Source of the DNA: Citromicrobium sp.
GTDB taxonomy: Bacteria; Pseudomonadota; Alphaproteobacteria; Sphingomonadales; Sphingomonadaceae
Length of the DNA stretch: 31,264 bases
Assembly (NCBI GenBank): GCA_003248395.1
Contig: QFNA01000007.1
Span: 1 to 31,264, forward strand
Reading direction: 5' to 3'
Numbering within the stretch: the stretch's first letter is position 1; each line of letters begins with the position of its first letter. Positions 7,927 to 17,180 of the stretch are shown here, in pieces. A program made the translations under genes and the position numbers. The notes beneath the pieces are model-generated. The model saw only the letters and a list, made by a program, of their open reading frames with translations. It searched no databases and was not told where the DNA came from.

Positions 7927-10122
7927 ATGGCCGAACTCGTTATCAGGCGCGGACTGGAAGAACCGGATACAACCGGCGAATTCGTCCCGCACAAGCCCGC
8001 CCGCCCGGAAAAATCGATGGGGGGACGCAAGTTCAAACTGGTGAGCGATTATACGCCGAGTGGCGACCAACCGACGGCGATCAGCGAGTTGGTCGGCTCC
8101 GCGCGCGAGGACGAACAGACGCAGGTTCTGCTCGGTGTGACCGGCTCGGGCAAGACCTTCACCATGGCCAAGGTGATCGAGGAATTGCAACGCCCCGCCC
8201 TGATCCTCGCGCCGAACAAGATCCTCGCCGCGCAGCTTTATGGCGAGTTCAAGAGCTTCTTCCCTGAAAATGCCGTCGAGTATTTCGTCAGCTATTACGA
8301 CTATTACCAGCCCGAAGCCTATGTGCCCCGGTCCGATACCTACATCGAGAAGGAAAGCTCGGTAAACGAGGCGATCGACCGGATGCGCCACTCGGCCACG
8401 CGCGCCCTGCTCGAACGCGACGACGTCATCATCGTCGCCTCGGTATCCTGCCTTTACGGGATCGGTTCGGTCGAAACCTATTCGGCCATGATCTTCGATA
8501 TCACGCAAGGGGAATCGGTCGACCAGCGCGAGCTGATACGAAAGCTGGTCGCCCTGCAGTACAAGCGCAACGATGCGGCCTTCGCCCGCGGCAATTTCCG
8601 CGTGCGCGGCGACAATCTCGAAATCTTCCCCAGTCACTACGAGGATATGGCGTGGCGGATCAGCTTTTTCGGCGACGAGATCGAAGAGATCAGCGAATTC
8701 GATCCGCTCACCGGCAAGAAAGGCGCCAGTCTCGACAAGGTCCGCGTCTACGCGAATTCACACTACGTGACGCCTGGCCCGACGATGAAGCAGGCATCCG
8801 AAGCGATCAAGTTCGAGCTGGGCGAGCGTCTCAAGGAATTGCACGAGGAGGGCCGCCTGCTCGAAGCCCAGCGGCTCGAACAGCGGACCAATTTCGACCT
8901 CGAGATGATTGCTGCCACGGGATCCTGCGCGGGGATCGAAAACTACAGCCGCTTCCTGACCGGTCGCCTGCCCGGCGAACCGCCGCCGACACTGTTCGAA
9001 TATCTGCCCGAAAACGCATTGCTCTTCGTCGACGAGAGCCATCAGACGGTGCCGCAGATCGGCGCGATGGCCAAGGGCGACCACAGGCGCAAGATCACGC
9101 TCGCCGAATACGGTTTCCGCCTGCCGTCCTGCATCGACAACCGTCCCTTGCGCTTCAACGAATGGGACGCGATGCGCCCCCAGACATTCTGTGTTTCGGC
9201 GACGCCGGGTACGTGGGAAATGGAACAGACCGGCGGCGTATTCGCCGAACAGGTCATCCGCCCCACCGGCCTCATCGACCCGCCGGTCGAGATCAAGCCG
9301 GTCGAGGACCAGGTCCAGGACTGCATCGAGGAATGCAAGAAGACCGCGAAGATGGGTTATCGCACGCTAGTAACCACACTGACCAAGCGGATGGCCGAAG
9401 ACCTCACCGAATTCATGCACGAGGCGGGCGTGAGAGTCCGCTACATGCACTCCGATGTGGAAACGCTGGAGCGCATCGAGCTGATCCGCGATTTGCGCCT
9501 CGGCGTCTACGACGTGCTGGTGGGCATCAACCTGTTGCGCGAAGGGCTCGATATCCCCGAGTGCGGGCTGGTGTGCATTCTCGATGCCGACAAGGAAGGC
9601 TTCCTTCGCTCCGAAACCAGCCTCGTGCAGACGATCGGTCGCGCGGCTCGCAATGTCGAAGGCCGTGTAATCCTTTACGCCGATCGCATAACGGGGAGCA
9701 TGGAGCGAGCGATGGCGGAAACCGACCGCCGCCGCGAGAAGCAGCAGGCTTATAACGAAGAGCACGGCATCACGCCGACCACGATCAAGCGCAATATCGC
9801 CGACATCGTCGCCCACACCGCCGCGCAGGACGGCGTCACCGTCGACACGGGTGATGACGAGCGCAACAATCTCGTGGGTCACAATCTGCGCGCCTATATC
9901 GAGGATCTGGAAAAGCGCATGCGCACCGCTGCCGCCGATCTCGAATTCGAGGAAGCAGGCCGTCTGCGCGATGAAATCCGCCGTCTCGAGAATGACGAGC
10001 TCGGCTTGGGAGACGACGAGAAGAAGGCGCCGCTCGTCGGTCGCAGCAACGAAGGCAAGCCGGGCACGCGAAAAACCCGCTATGGCAAGACGCGTTACAA
10101 AAAGATGGGCGGCAAACCCTGA
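7927..10122 (+). CDS. uvrB: Excinuclease ABC subunit B
   Basis: 731 residues, full length. UvrB is the damage-verifying helicase-like subunit of nucleotide excision repair; it is loaded by UvrA and recruits UvrC. Visible are a Walker A GVTGSGKTF near residue 70, the beta-hairpin region YYDYYQPEAYVPRSDTYIEK, a DESH box (LFVDESHQTVPQIG), motif VI-like QTIGRAARNVEGRVI, and a C-terminal UVR domain (DLEFEEAGRLRDEIRRLE) that contacts UvrC. The C-terminus ends in a basic tail (KTRYGKTRYKK). ATG 7927 is chosen because the resulting N-terminus (MAELVIRRGLEEPDT) reads like related sphingomonad proteins; there is no clear Shine-Dalgarno. I found no GTTC-N7-GTTC box in the 97 bases upstream. Confidence 0.97.
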   Translation: MAELVIRRGLEEPDTTGEFVPHKPARPEKSMGGRKFKLVSDYTPSGDQPTAISELVGSAREDEQTQVLLGVTGSGKTFTMAKVIEELQRPALILAPNKILAAQLYGEFKSFFPENAVEYFVSYYDYYQPEAYVPRSDTYIEKESSVNEAIDRMRHSATRALLERDDVIIVASVSCLYGIGSVETYSAMIFDITQGESVDQRELIRKLVALQYKRNDAAFARGNFRVRGDNLEIFPSHYEDMAWRISFFGDEIEEISEFDPLTGKKGASLDKVRVYANSHYVTPGPTMKQASEAIKFELGERLKELHEEGRLLEAQRLEQRTNFDLEMIAATGSCAGIENYSRFLTGRLPGEPPPTLFEYLPENALLFVDESHQTVPQIGAMAKGDHRRKITLAEYGFRLPSCIDNRPLRFNEWDAMRPQTFCVSATPGTWEMEQTGGVFAEQVIRPTGLIDPPVEIKPVEDQVQDCIEECKKTAKMGYRTLVTTLTKRMAEDLTEFMHEAGVRVRYMHSDVETLERIELIRDLRLGVYDVLVGINLLREGLDIPECGLVCILDADKEGFLRSETSLVQTIGRAARNVEGRVILYADRITGSMERAMAETDRRREKQQAYNEEHGITPTTIKRNIADIVAHTAAQDGVTVDTGDDERNNLVGHNLRAYIEDLEKRMRTAAADLEFEEAGRLRDEIRRLENDELGLGDDEKKAPLVGRSNEGKPGTRKTRYGKTRYKKMGGKP

Positions 10123-10173
10123 TCGACCGGCGCAATTGACGTGGGGCGAGCGGCTTTGCATACGGCTGGCCGC

Positions 10174-11718
10174 ATGACCTTCCCGAAATTGCTTCGCTCT
10201 CGTCTGACTGCCGCCGGCCTTGTCTTCGCCGCCTCCACCGCGACGGTCCCGCTGGCTTGGGCGCAAGAGCAGTCGGAGGCTGCCGACCTCCAAACTGCGA
10301 CGGCAACGCAGGCCGCTGTCCTCCAGTCGCAAGTCGTCACCCGCGACCTTTCGGGCACCTTCGGCGGCGAGCGCGTTTCCTACCGCGCGACGGTGCGCGA
10401 TCATATCCTGTCGGCAGATGACGGCACGCAGGAAGCGGTCATCGTGACAACGAGTTACGTGAAGCAGCCGCGCGATGTTTCCCGGCCAGTGTTCTTCCTG
10501 TTCAATGGCGGCCCCGGTTCGGGGTCCGTCTGGCTGCAGATGGGGGCGTTCGGCCCCAAACGCGTCGCCATCCCCTCCGACGCACGTGACGACGGCGCCG
10601 CGCCCTTTCCCGTGCTCGACAATCCCGACAGCCTGCTCGACGTCGCCGATCTCGTCTTCATCGATCCGCCCGGCACGGGTTTCAGCTATCTGACCCACGG
10701 CACCGAGCCGGAGAAATATTACGGCCTCAATGCCGACGCGCGAGCGGTCGCAAAGGTCATTCGGCTCTGGCTGAACGAGAACGGTCGCTGGAACAGCCCC
10801 AAATTCCTCGGCGGCGAGAGTTACGGAACCACCCGCACGGCCATGGTTGCCGACGAGCTCGAAGGGGGCACCTATAACGATGTCGGCCTCAGCGGCCTCG
10901 TCCTGATTTCGACGATCCTCGATTTCGCCGGACGCGAGCCGACGCCCGGGAACGAGATGGCCTATGTCGTCGCCTTGCCGAACATGGCGACCGCTGCCTG
11001 GTATCACGGCAGGATGGAGGCACCGTCGGTCGCCGACGCCGCAGAGCAGGCTCGGCGCTTCGCACTGGGACCATATGCTGCGGCCTTGCTCAAGGGGCAG
11101 GACCTGCCTGCAGACGAGCGCGCCAGCGTTCGTGCGGAATTGTCGCGCCTCACCGGCCTGTCGGAAGACTATCTCGACAGCGCCGATCTGCGCGTCACCG
11201 ATCAGCGTTTCTACAAGCAGCTCCTGCGTGACCGGGGGCAGACCATCGGTCGCCTCGATTCGCGCTACACCGGGACGGACTTCGATGCCGCTGGCGAGAC
11301 GCCCGACAACGATCCCAGCTTCTATGGCATCGATGCAGGATACACGGTCGCGATCAACAGCTGGCTGCGCGACGAACTCGGCTATCGCACCGATCGCGAA
11401 TACCAGTCGATCGGCCGCGAACCCGGCCAGAACTGGGAATGGTCGCTGGAGGGCCGCGGCCGCGGCGCCTACCTCAATGTCGCCCCCTTCATCGGCAAGG
11501 CCATGCGCGAAAACAGCCAGCTCAGGACCTTCGTGGCGCAGGGCTATTACGATTTCGCCACCCCGTTCTTCGGCGCCGAATATTCGCTCAATCGCACCGG
11601 CATCCCGCAGGATCGCGTCGAATTCCACTATTACGATGCAGGACACATGATGTACGTGCGCGACGAGGATCGGGCGAAGCTGTCGAACGATATCCGCACG
11701 TTCATTCGCAGTCGCTGA
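10174..11718 (+). CDS. Secreted serine carboxypeptidase (peptidase S10 family)
   Basis: 514 residues. A signal peptide (AAGLVFAASTATVPLAWA, cleavage expected before QEQ) sends it to the periplasm. The mature part is an alpha/beta-hydrolase-fold S10 peptidase: oxyanion segment FFLFNGGPGSGSVW, IDPPGTGFSY, nucleophile Ser216 in GGESYGTTR, Asp460 in QGYYDFATPF and His491 in YDAGHMMY. S10 enzymes remove C-terminal residues from peptides, usually at acid pH. The start at ATG 10174 puts the basic KLLRSR directly before the hydrophobic core; an in-frame GTG at 10141 would add 11 residues. It follows uvrB by 51 bases, with no sign that the two are functionally linked. Confidence 0.9.
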   Translation: MTFPKLLRSRLTAAGLVFAASTATVPLAWAQEQSEAADLQTATATQAAVLQSQVVTRDLSGTFGGERVSYRATVRDHILSADDGTQEAVIVTTSYVKQPRDVSRPVFFLFNGGPGSGSVWLQMGAFGPKRVAIPSDARDDGAAPFPVLDNPDSLLDVADLVFIDPPGTGFSYLTHGTEPEKYYGLNADARAVAKVIRLWLNENGRWNSPKFLGGESYGTTRTAMVADELEGGTYNDVGLSGLVLISTILDFAGREPTPGNEMAYVVALPNMATAAWYHGRMEAPSVADAAEQARRFALGPYAAALLKGQDLPADERASVRAELSRLTGLSEDYLDSADLRVTDQRFYKQLLRDRGQTIGRLDSRYTGTDFDAAGETPDNDPSFYGIDAGYTVAINSWLRDELGYRTDREYQSIGREPGQNWEWSLEGRGRGAYLNVAPFIGKAMRENSQLRTFVAQGYYDFATPFFGAEYSLNRTGIPQDRVEFHYYDAGHMMYVRDEDRAKLSNDIRTFIRSR

Positions 11719-11729
11719 CCCGTCGTATC

Positions 11730-12293
11730 ATGCGGTTAGGACGTGAGCATCTTGCTCTGACACACGGCCTGCTGGCGCTGACGCTGCTGTGGGGCTGCAA
11801 GCCCCCGGCGTCGGACGATTACCTGCAGCGGACCGAACCTCAGCCCGAGCGCGATGCGCCGAGTGCTCCGATCGGTTCTCCCGACACGCAGGGCGCGCTG
11901 TGGGCGCCCGGAACGCAACCGATGCGCCTGATCTATGGCCAGCCGGGCAAACACCCGCTCCTGTCGCTCGAATGCGATGCCGGCACCCTCATCTATACCC
12001 GCTACGTTCGCGCCGATGCGCACGCCAAGGCGGTGCTCGCGCTGATCGGCAACGGCCATGTCGAGCGGCTCTGGATCGACGCGCATGAGAATGGCGATGC
12101 ATGGCTGTGGCGCGGCACGATCTCATCTGCCGATCCGCGGCTCGAAGTTCTGACTGGCCCCAATGCGATCGAGGCAACGGTACCGGGCGCGGGCAGCGTC
12201 ACGCTCAATCCCAGCCGCATGCCCGGTGAACTTATTCGCGCCTGCCGGCAGGACCTTGTCGCCGTGCCCGCTCGACCAGAAGATCCGGCGTAA
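11730..12293 (+). CDS. Small lipoprotein of unknown function
   Basis: 187 residues. MRLGREHLALTHGLLALTLLWGCK is a lipoprotein signal with lipobox LWGC and Cys23. The mature protein has a proline-rich start, then a beta-rich domain (LLSLECDAGTLIYTRY, HVERLWIDAHENGDAWLW) and two further cysteines. I do not recognise a family. It begins 11 bases after the carboxypeptidase stop and probably shares its transcript. Its last 62 bases overlap the 3' end of dsbD on the other strand. Confidence 0.75.
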   Translation: MRLGREHLALTHGLLALTLLWGCKPPASDDYLQRTEPQPERDAPSAPIGSPDTQGALWAPGTQPMRLIYGQPGKHPLLSLECDAGTLIYTRYVRADAHAKAVLALIGNGHVERLWIDAHENGDAWLWRGTISSADPRLEVLTGPNAIEATVPGAGSVTLNPSRMPGELIRACRQDLVAVPARPEDPA

Positions 12294-14304
12294 GGATCTG
12301 CGGCAACTGCTCGGCCTCCGCGCCCGGAGCATACCATAGATAAAGCGGCACACCGGCGGCACCCTGGTCCGAGAGGAAGGTCGCGATGTCCACGTCACGC
12401 CGTGTCCAGTCTCCGCGCAATGTGATGACGCCAGCCTTTTCGAAGGCGTCGCGGGTCGCTTCGCGCTCGATCGCGACCTGTTCGTTGACCTTGCACGTCA
12501 CGCACCAATCGGCCGTGAACCAGACGAACACCGGTCGATTTCTAGTCCGTGCCTCGGCGAGCGCTTCCACCGAGAACGGCGCGGGCTCGAGAATGCTCGC
12601 ACCGCCGCTCGCGGTCGTCTCAGGCCTCGGCAGCAAGGCGACGCCCAGACCCAGCACGGCAAGAACCACGGCGAGGATCAAACCACCCCCGCCCTTCGCG
12701 CGCCGCTGGAAAATTCCCGCCAGCGCGACGCCGATCAGGCCGAAGAGGCCTAGTCCGATGGCAAACAGGAAATAGTCGCGTCCTCCAATTTGCCACAGCA
12801 GCCACGCCAGCGCGATCACGGTCAGGCCCATCGGCACGGCCATCCATCGCCTGAACCGCTCCATCCACGCTCCGGGAGCGGGCAAGCGGTTGCGGAATGC
12901 CGGCACGAATGCGATCAGCAGGAATGGCAGGGCGAGGCCGACGCCCAGCACTGTAAAGATCGCCAGCCCCTCCAGCGGATCGAGCACCAGCGCAGCGCCC
13001 AGCGCGAGCGCCATGAAGGGCCCCGTGCAGGGCGTGGCAACGAATGCCGCAAGCAGGCCCGTGGCGAAGGAGCCCGACGTGCTGGCCTTTCCGCCGGAGA
13101 CAGCCATTCCCGGAACCTCGAACAGGCCGAGAAAATTGGCGGTGATCAGCGCGGCCAGCAGGAACAGCGCCACCACCACGACGGGTTCCTGCAACTGGAA
13201 CGCCCAGCCGATCTGCTCGCCGGCTGCGCGAAGCATCAGGATGATCCCGCCGAGCGCGGCGCAGGCCAGCACGATACCCGCCGTGTACGCCAGCGCATCG
13301 CGCCGCGCGCTGATTTCGTCTCCGCCTGTGCGGGCGAGCGCAATCGCTTTGAGGCTGAGGATAGGAAACACGCAGGGCATCACATTGAGCAGCAGGCCGC
13401 CCACCAATGCAGCCAGCAACAACCAGCCAAACGATGGCGTTTCCTTGCCAGCCGTCACGAGCTTCGCGCCCTGGATCGGCACCTCGCCCGGTAGCGCAGC
13501 AAATCGAACGCCCTCGCCGTCGCCGAACGCCAGTATCCCGGTGATGGCGCCCACCGGGGCGCGTGCCGTTTGATCGCGCCGCTGGTCGAGCGGTATGTCG
13601 GCGACGAGCAAATCGCCTGCACGCCGGAAAACCTGCCGCGCCGCATAGGCCGGCACCGCTTCGGCTCCAGTGGACCCTCTGGCGACAAAGACATGCGGGT
13701 CGGACAGCCTGAGGTCGCGCGGAACCGGAATGCCCACCCGCAAACTTCGGCCCGTCAATTCGAATTGCGCTGTTCGATCGAGCATCGGAGCGATACTCGA
13801 CCGCCATTGATCGAAGTCACCACCCGTCACGGCCTCCAGCCTTGCATCCTGCGGCACGCAAATCCTGTCGGTGCAGGCGAGGTAGGATACCGTGCCGCGG
13901 ATTGCTGCAGCATCGATCGGGCGCGCACCCGCCGACGCCGTGAGAGGCACGAGAACCGTATATTCGCCTTCGAAGATATGGTTCATCAGTCCGGCGATCT
14001 CGAGTCTCGTCGGGACCGGATACAGCGGTTCGCCAGCGCTCCAGCCCTCCGGAAGATTGAGAGCAAGGTCCATGCCCTGCCCGGCATCACCCGGATTCGA
14101 CCAGTACCCGTGCCATTCCTCGCTGCGCGGCTTGAAGTGGAGCGCCAGCATACGCCCGCCGTCGGTTTCCGCCTCGCGGTCGACGAACAGGGTTACGGCG
14201 ATCTTGTCGTCACCGAACCGCATGTCCTGTGCCATGGCGCCAGTCGGCATCAGGCACAGGATGATCAGCAGGAATGCGACGAAAGCGCCTCGCCAGCCGT
14301 CCAT
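12232..14304 (-). CDS. DsbD-family thiol:disulfide interchange protein
   Basis: 690 residues in the three-part DsbD/ScsB layout. A signal peptide (FLLIILCLMPTGAMA) leads into a periplasmic N-terminal domain with Cys144 and Cys149 (ACTDRICVP). A membrane domain of about eight helices follows, with the two functional cysteines in NVMPCVFPIL and ATPCTGPF. The C-terminal thioredoxin domain carries Cys601-Val-Thr-Cys604 (TADWCVTCKVNEQ). Such proteins pass electrons from cytoplasmic thioredoxin to periplasmic reductants for disulfide repair or cytochrome c maturation. The start at ATG 14304 gives a clean signal peptide; the frame stays open further upstream but into the divergent gene. The stop TAA lies inside the convergent lipoprotein gene. 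It is divergent from the UbiH-type gene across 43 bases. Confidence 0.92.
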   Translation of the reverse strand: MDGWRGAFVAFLLIILCLMPTGAMAQDMRFGDDKIAVTLFVDREAETDGGRMLALHFKPRSEEWHGYWSNPGDAGQGMDLALNLPEGWSAGEPLYPVPTRLEIAGLMNHIFEGEYTVLVPLTASAGARPIDAAAIRGTVSYLACTDRICVPQDARLEAVTGGDFDQWRSSIAPMLDRTAQFELTGRSLRVGIPVPRDLRLSDPHVFVARGSTGAEAVPAYAARQVFRRAGDLLVADIPLDQRRDQTARAPVGAITGILAFGDGEGVRFAALPGEVPIQGAKLVTAGKETPSFGWLLLAALVGGLLLNVMPCVFPILSLKAIALARTGGDEISARRDALAYTAGIVLACAALGGIILMLRAAGEQIGWAFQLQEPVVVVALFLLAALITANFLGLFEVPGMAVSGGKASTSGSFATGLLAAFVATPCTGPFMALALGAALVLDPLEGLAIFTVLGVGLALPFLLIAFVPAFRNRLPAPGAWMERFRRWMAVPMGLTVIALAWLLWQIGGRDYFLFAIGLGLFGLIGVALAGIFQRRAKGGGGLILAVVLAVLGLGVALLPRPETTASGGASILEPAPFSVEALAEARTRNRPVFVWFTADWCVTCKVNEQVAIEREATRDAFEKAGVITLRGDWTRRDVDIATFLSDQGAAGVPLYLWYAPGAEAEQLPQILTPDLLVERARRQGPAGRRE

Positions 14305-14347
14305 AATCCTTGCCTCGGTCACGGCGCTCGCTCTAGGGACTGGGGTC

Positions 14348-15562
14348 ATGAACGACAAGCGTGACTTGCTGATCCTGGGTGGCGGCCTCGTCGGCACGAC
14401 ATTGGCGCTCGCAGCGGCAAGACAGGGGTTTTCGAGCCACCTCGTCGATCGCGCCGATCCCGCAACGCTTACCGCCGATGGCTTCGACGGGCGGGCCTCG
14501 GCCATTTCGACGGCAAGCTGGCGCCTGTTCCGCAACATCGGTCTTTCCGAAACGCTCGAGCCGCATGGGTGCGCGATCGAAGCGATTGCCGTGCTCGATC
14601 AGATGAAACCGGGCCGGATCGAGTTCCGACCCGAAGAGCACGAGGGAACGCTCGGGCGGATGTTCGCCAATCGGCAGCTGCGTATCGCTCTATTGGAGGC
14701 AGCCCGCAAAGAACCGCTCATTGCCATCCATGCACCGGCCGATGTGATCGAACGCAAGCGTGACGCCTATGGTGTTTCGGCAACGCTCGGCAATGGATCG
14801 GTTCTCGAGGCAGCACTGCTGGTCGGGGCAGAAGGACGCGGCTCGCCGACCCGCGAAGACGCGGACCTCAAGATGGCGAGCTGGGATTATTCGCATCGCG
14901 CGATTGTCACGGGTTTCGACCATTCGAAACCGCATGACGGCGTTGCCTGGGAAATCTTCTATCCTGCCGGTCCCTTCGCGCTTCTTCCCATGATCGACGG
15001 TCCTGACGGTCAGCACCGCAGCGCGGTCGTCTGGACCGTCGCGGAGAAGGACGCGGCCGGTACGCTGAAAATGTCGGATCGCGCTTTTCTGGAACAGGCC
15101 CGCGGCAAGATCGGTGACATCCTCGGCGACATCGCCTTCAACAGCCCCCGCATGTCCTATCCCCTGTCATTCCAGCACACCGCGCGCATCGTCGGCGAAC
15201 GAATGGCGCTTGTCGGAGACAGTGCCCACGGAATGCATCCGATTGCCGGACAAGGCCTCAACCTCGGCTTGCGCGATGTCGGGGCGCTCGTTCAAGTGCT
15301 GGAAGAATCGCGCCGCCTCGGCCTCGATCTGGGCGATGCGCAGGCTCTCGCGCGTTACGAAAAATGGCGGGCGCTTGATTCAGTCATGGTCATGTCGGCG
15401 ACCGACGGGCTCACTCGGCTCTTCGGAATCTCCGGCAAGGCGGCCAGCACGATGCGCCGCCTCGGCATGGCCGGCGTCCAGCGATCCGGCTGGCTCAAGC
15501 GCTTCTTCATGGACGAAGCCCGGGGCATTTCGGGCGATGTGCCCGAGCTGATGAAAGCCTGA
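14348..15562 (+). CDS. UbiH/UbiF/COQ6-type FAD-dependent monooxygenase
   Basis: 404 residues of the ubiquinone-biosynthesis hydroxylase family. Visible are the N-terminal FAD dinucleotide motif LLILGGGLVGTTLA, the middle LVGAEGRGSPTR motif (Glu where many members have Asp), and the C-terminal ribityl-binding GD motif MALVGDSAHGMHPIAGQGLN with the family signature. These enzymes hydroxylate the aromatic ring of ubiquinone intermediates. Which ring position is used cannot be told, because alphaproteobacterial members differ in regioselectivity, so I give no symbol. The frame is open well upstream but that part overlaps dsbD; ATG 14348 starts directly at the FAD motif. It converges with the Mic60-like gene, one base between stops. 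Confidence 0.9.
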   Translation: MNDKRDLLILGGGLVGTTLALAAARQGFSSHLVDRADPATLTADGFDGRASAISTASWRLFRNIGLSETLEPHGCAIEAIAVLDQMKPGRIEFRPEEHEGTLGRMFANRQLRIALLEAARKEPLIAIHAPADVIERKRDAYGVSATLGNGSVLEAALLVGAEGRGSPTREDADLKMASWDYSHRAIVTGFDHSKPHDGVAWEIFYPAGPFALLPMIDGPDGQHRSAVVWTVAEKDAAGTLKMSDRAFLEQARGKIGDILGDIAFNSPRMSYPLSFQHTARIVGERMALVGDSAHGMHPIAGQGLNLGLRDVGALVQVLEESRRLGLDLGDAQALARYEKWRALDSVMVMSATDGLTRLFGISGKAASTMRRLGMAGVQRSGWLKRFFMDEARGISGDVPELMKA

Positions 15563-15563
15563 G

Positions 15564-16442
15564 CTATTCTTCTGCCGGGCTCGGCTGCTCGATGCGGTTT
15601 CCGGCGCCATCGCGCAACTGACGCGGTTCGAGGACCGCTGCCGTTTCGATCAGGTCCAATGCCCTCTGGGTCGATGCGAAGCGTTCCGCATCGCGCAGCC
15701 AGCTTTCTGCATTGGCTGCACCGGGCAGGTTGCGCACCTCGGCGATGGCCGCATCGGGCCGCCCGCTTTCGAGGAACAATCGGGCACGCTCGAGCCGCAT
15801 CTGCGGCCGCGGCGACGGGGCGGTTTCACGCCGCACGGTAAACAGCTGCCCCAGCTGTTCCATGAACTGGTCGAGACCGCGATCTTCCTCGTTCGCCTGC
15901 AGATCAGGGCCAAGGCCGTCGAGCCGGGCGATCAACTGGTCCATAGTGACCGGGCTGCGCGAGAACGTCAGCACCGTGTTGACGGCATTGGGCAGCGCAT
16001 CGCCGAACCGCAGCCGCAACTGGTCCGCCAGATAGCCAAGCTCGGCGCCCTTATCGACCGCCCGCCGTGTCGCAAACGCGATCAGCAGGCCCTCGGCGCG
16101 CGCAGCATTGCCTGCGGCAGCCTGTGCCTGCAAATCCAGCCGCGTGAGCCGCTGCTCGGCGGCGGTCAGTCGCTGATCGATCCCCCCCTGTTGCTCGGCG
16201 ACCTCTTCCACCGTCTCTGCCGCAGTGGCGCTGGCCGTGGGGGTGGGAGACAGCGGGGCAGCTGGGTCCGACATCGCCGCTTGCGGCGTGTCGATACGCC
16301 CTGCTTCCTGATCGGGTGCGCGATCAGCGGTCCACATGACATAGCCGACCAGCGCACCGCCCAAGAGAAAAGATCCGGCAAGCGCGAGGGCCATCGGCCT
16401 CAGATTGCGCCCGGTGCGCCGGTTCGTCGATAAATTGTCCAT
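15564..16442 (-). CDS. Mic60/mitofilin-like membrane protein in the heme operon
   Basis: 292 residues. A basic N-terminus leads to one membrane helix at about residues 17-37 (MALALAGSFLLGGALVGYVM). A Pro/Thr/Ala-rich linker and a helical, heptad-like region (QQGGIDQRLTAAEQRLTRLD) come next, then a helical C-terminal domain resembling the mitofilin region (SWLRDAERFASTQRALDLIE). Alphaproteobacteria are known to encode a Mic60 homologue next to hemC/hemD, and in phototrophic species it shapes intracytoplasmic membranes; position and architecture fit here. It was long annotated as a uroporphyrin-III synthase-associated protein. The ATG at 16442 has GGAG 7 bases upstream; an in-frame GTG at 16457 is an alternative. 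It follows hemD by 30 bases. Confidence 0.72.
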   Translation of the reverse strand: MDNLSTNRRTGRNLRPMALALAGSFLLGGALVGYVMWTADRAPDQEAGRIDTPQAAMSDPAAPLSPTPTASATAAETVEEVAEQQGGIDQRLTAAEQRLTRLDLQAQAAAGNAARAEGLLIAFATRRAVDKGAELGYLADQLRLRFGDALPNAVNTVLTFSRSPVTMDQLIARLDGLGPDLQANEEDRGLDQFMEQLGQLFTVRRETAPSPRPQMRLERARLFLESGRPDAAIAEVRNLPGAANAESWLRDAERFASTQRALDLIETAAVLEPRQLRDGAGNRIEQPSPAEE

Positions 16443-16472
16443 TATACTCCGATCCACGACCCGGCGCGCAGG

Positions 16473-17180
16473 TTAACGCGCCGGACCCCCGTCGTCGACT
16501 TGGCACAAGTCTGCGGCCAATTCCAGAAGCTCGGCATCGCGCGGCTGCTGCGCGATGTGCACGCTTTCCCATCCGGCACCGGCGATATCGGCCACGCGCG
16601 GACCGATCACGGCAAGCGTCAGCGTCGTGCGATCGACTTTCAGCCTCTCGCATTCGGCCAACAATCGCCGCGCGGCTTCACCCGAATGCAGGAGGACCAC
16701 TCCTCCACGCGTTTTGAGCGGCAACGCCACTTCGGGGGTAATTTCCAGCGGCTCGGTTCGATAGACCACCTCGGTGTCGATGCTGGTCCCGGCGGGCGGG
16801 GAAAGCTCCACCATCGATTCTCCTGCCAGACGCAGGAAGCGCATGTCTTTTCGCTCGAGTGTATCGAGCACGCCCTGCAGACCGCCCGTCCCCGTCTTCG
16901 CGACGCGGAAACCCTTCTCGCGCGCGCCCTCGGCCGTGGCTTCGCCCACGGCGTAGACGGGTAACTTGACCAGCTTTTCGAGCTGGGGCCCGGCATTGCG
17001 AAAGACGTTCGTGCTACCCACCAGCAATCCGTCATACATGTCGGGATCGGGAAGCTGCCAGCCAACCGCCTCGACATCGAACAGGGGGCAGCCGATGGCC
17101 TCCAACTCCATAGCTTCGGCCGTTTCCAACGTCACCGACAGGCCGGGTTCGGGCCGAAAAACATACAGCAGGCGGGTCAA
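16473..17180 (-). CDS. hemD: Uroporphyrinogen-III synthase
   Basis: 235 residues. HemD closes and inverts ring D of hydroxymethylbilane to give uroporphyrinogen III, the step after HemC in heme and corrin synthesis. The family is poorly conserved. Typical blocks are LLYVFRPEPGLSVTLETAEA, a GLLVGSTNVFRNAG segment, VYAVGEATAEGAREKGF and VVLLHSGEAARRL. The start is TTG at 17180, supported by GGAGGT five bases upstream (plus-strand 17186-17191) and by a four-base TTGA overlap with the hemC stop. This indicates translational coupling to hemC. Confidence 0.9.
   Translation of the reverse strand: MTRLLYVFRPEPGLSVTLETAEAMELEAIGCPLFDVEAVGWQLPDPDMYDGLLVGSTNVFRNAGPQLEKLVKLPVYAVGEATAEGAREKGFRVAKTGTGGLQGVLDTLERKDMRFLRLAGESMVELSPPAGTSIDTEVVYRTEPLEITPEVALPLKTRGGVVLLHSGEAARRLLAECERLKVDRTTLTLAVIGPRVADIAGAGWESVHIAQQPRDAELLELAADLCQVDDGGPAR

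Noticed and set aside
9367..11646. Long open frame (759 codons) antisense to uvrB and the carboxypeptidase
   Set aside because: It mirrors codon bias of the high-GC plus-strand genes, has no recognisable domain or start site, and both plus-strand genes are certain.
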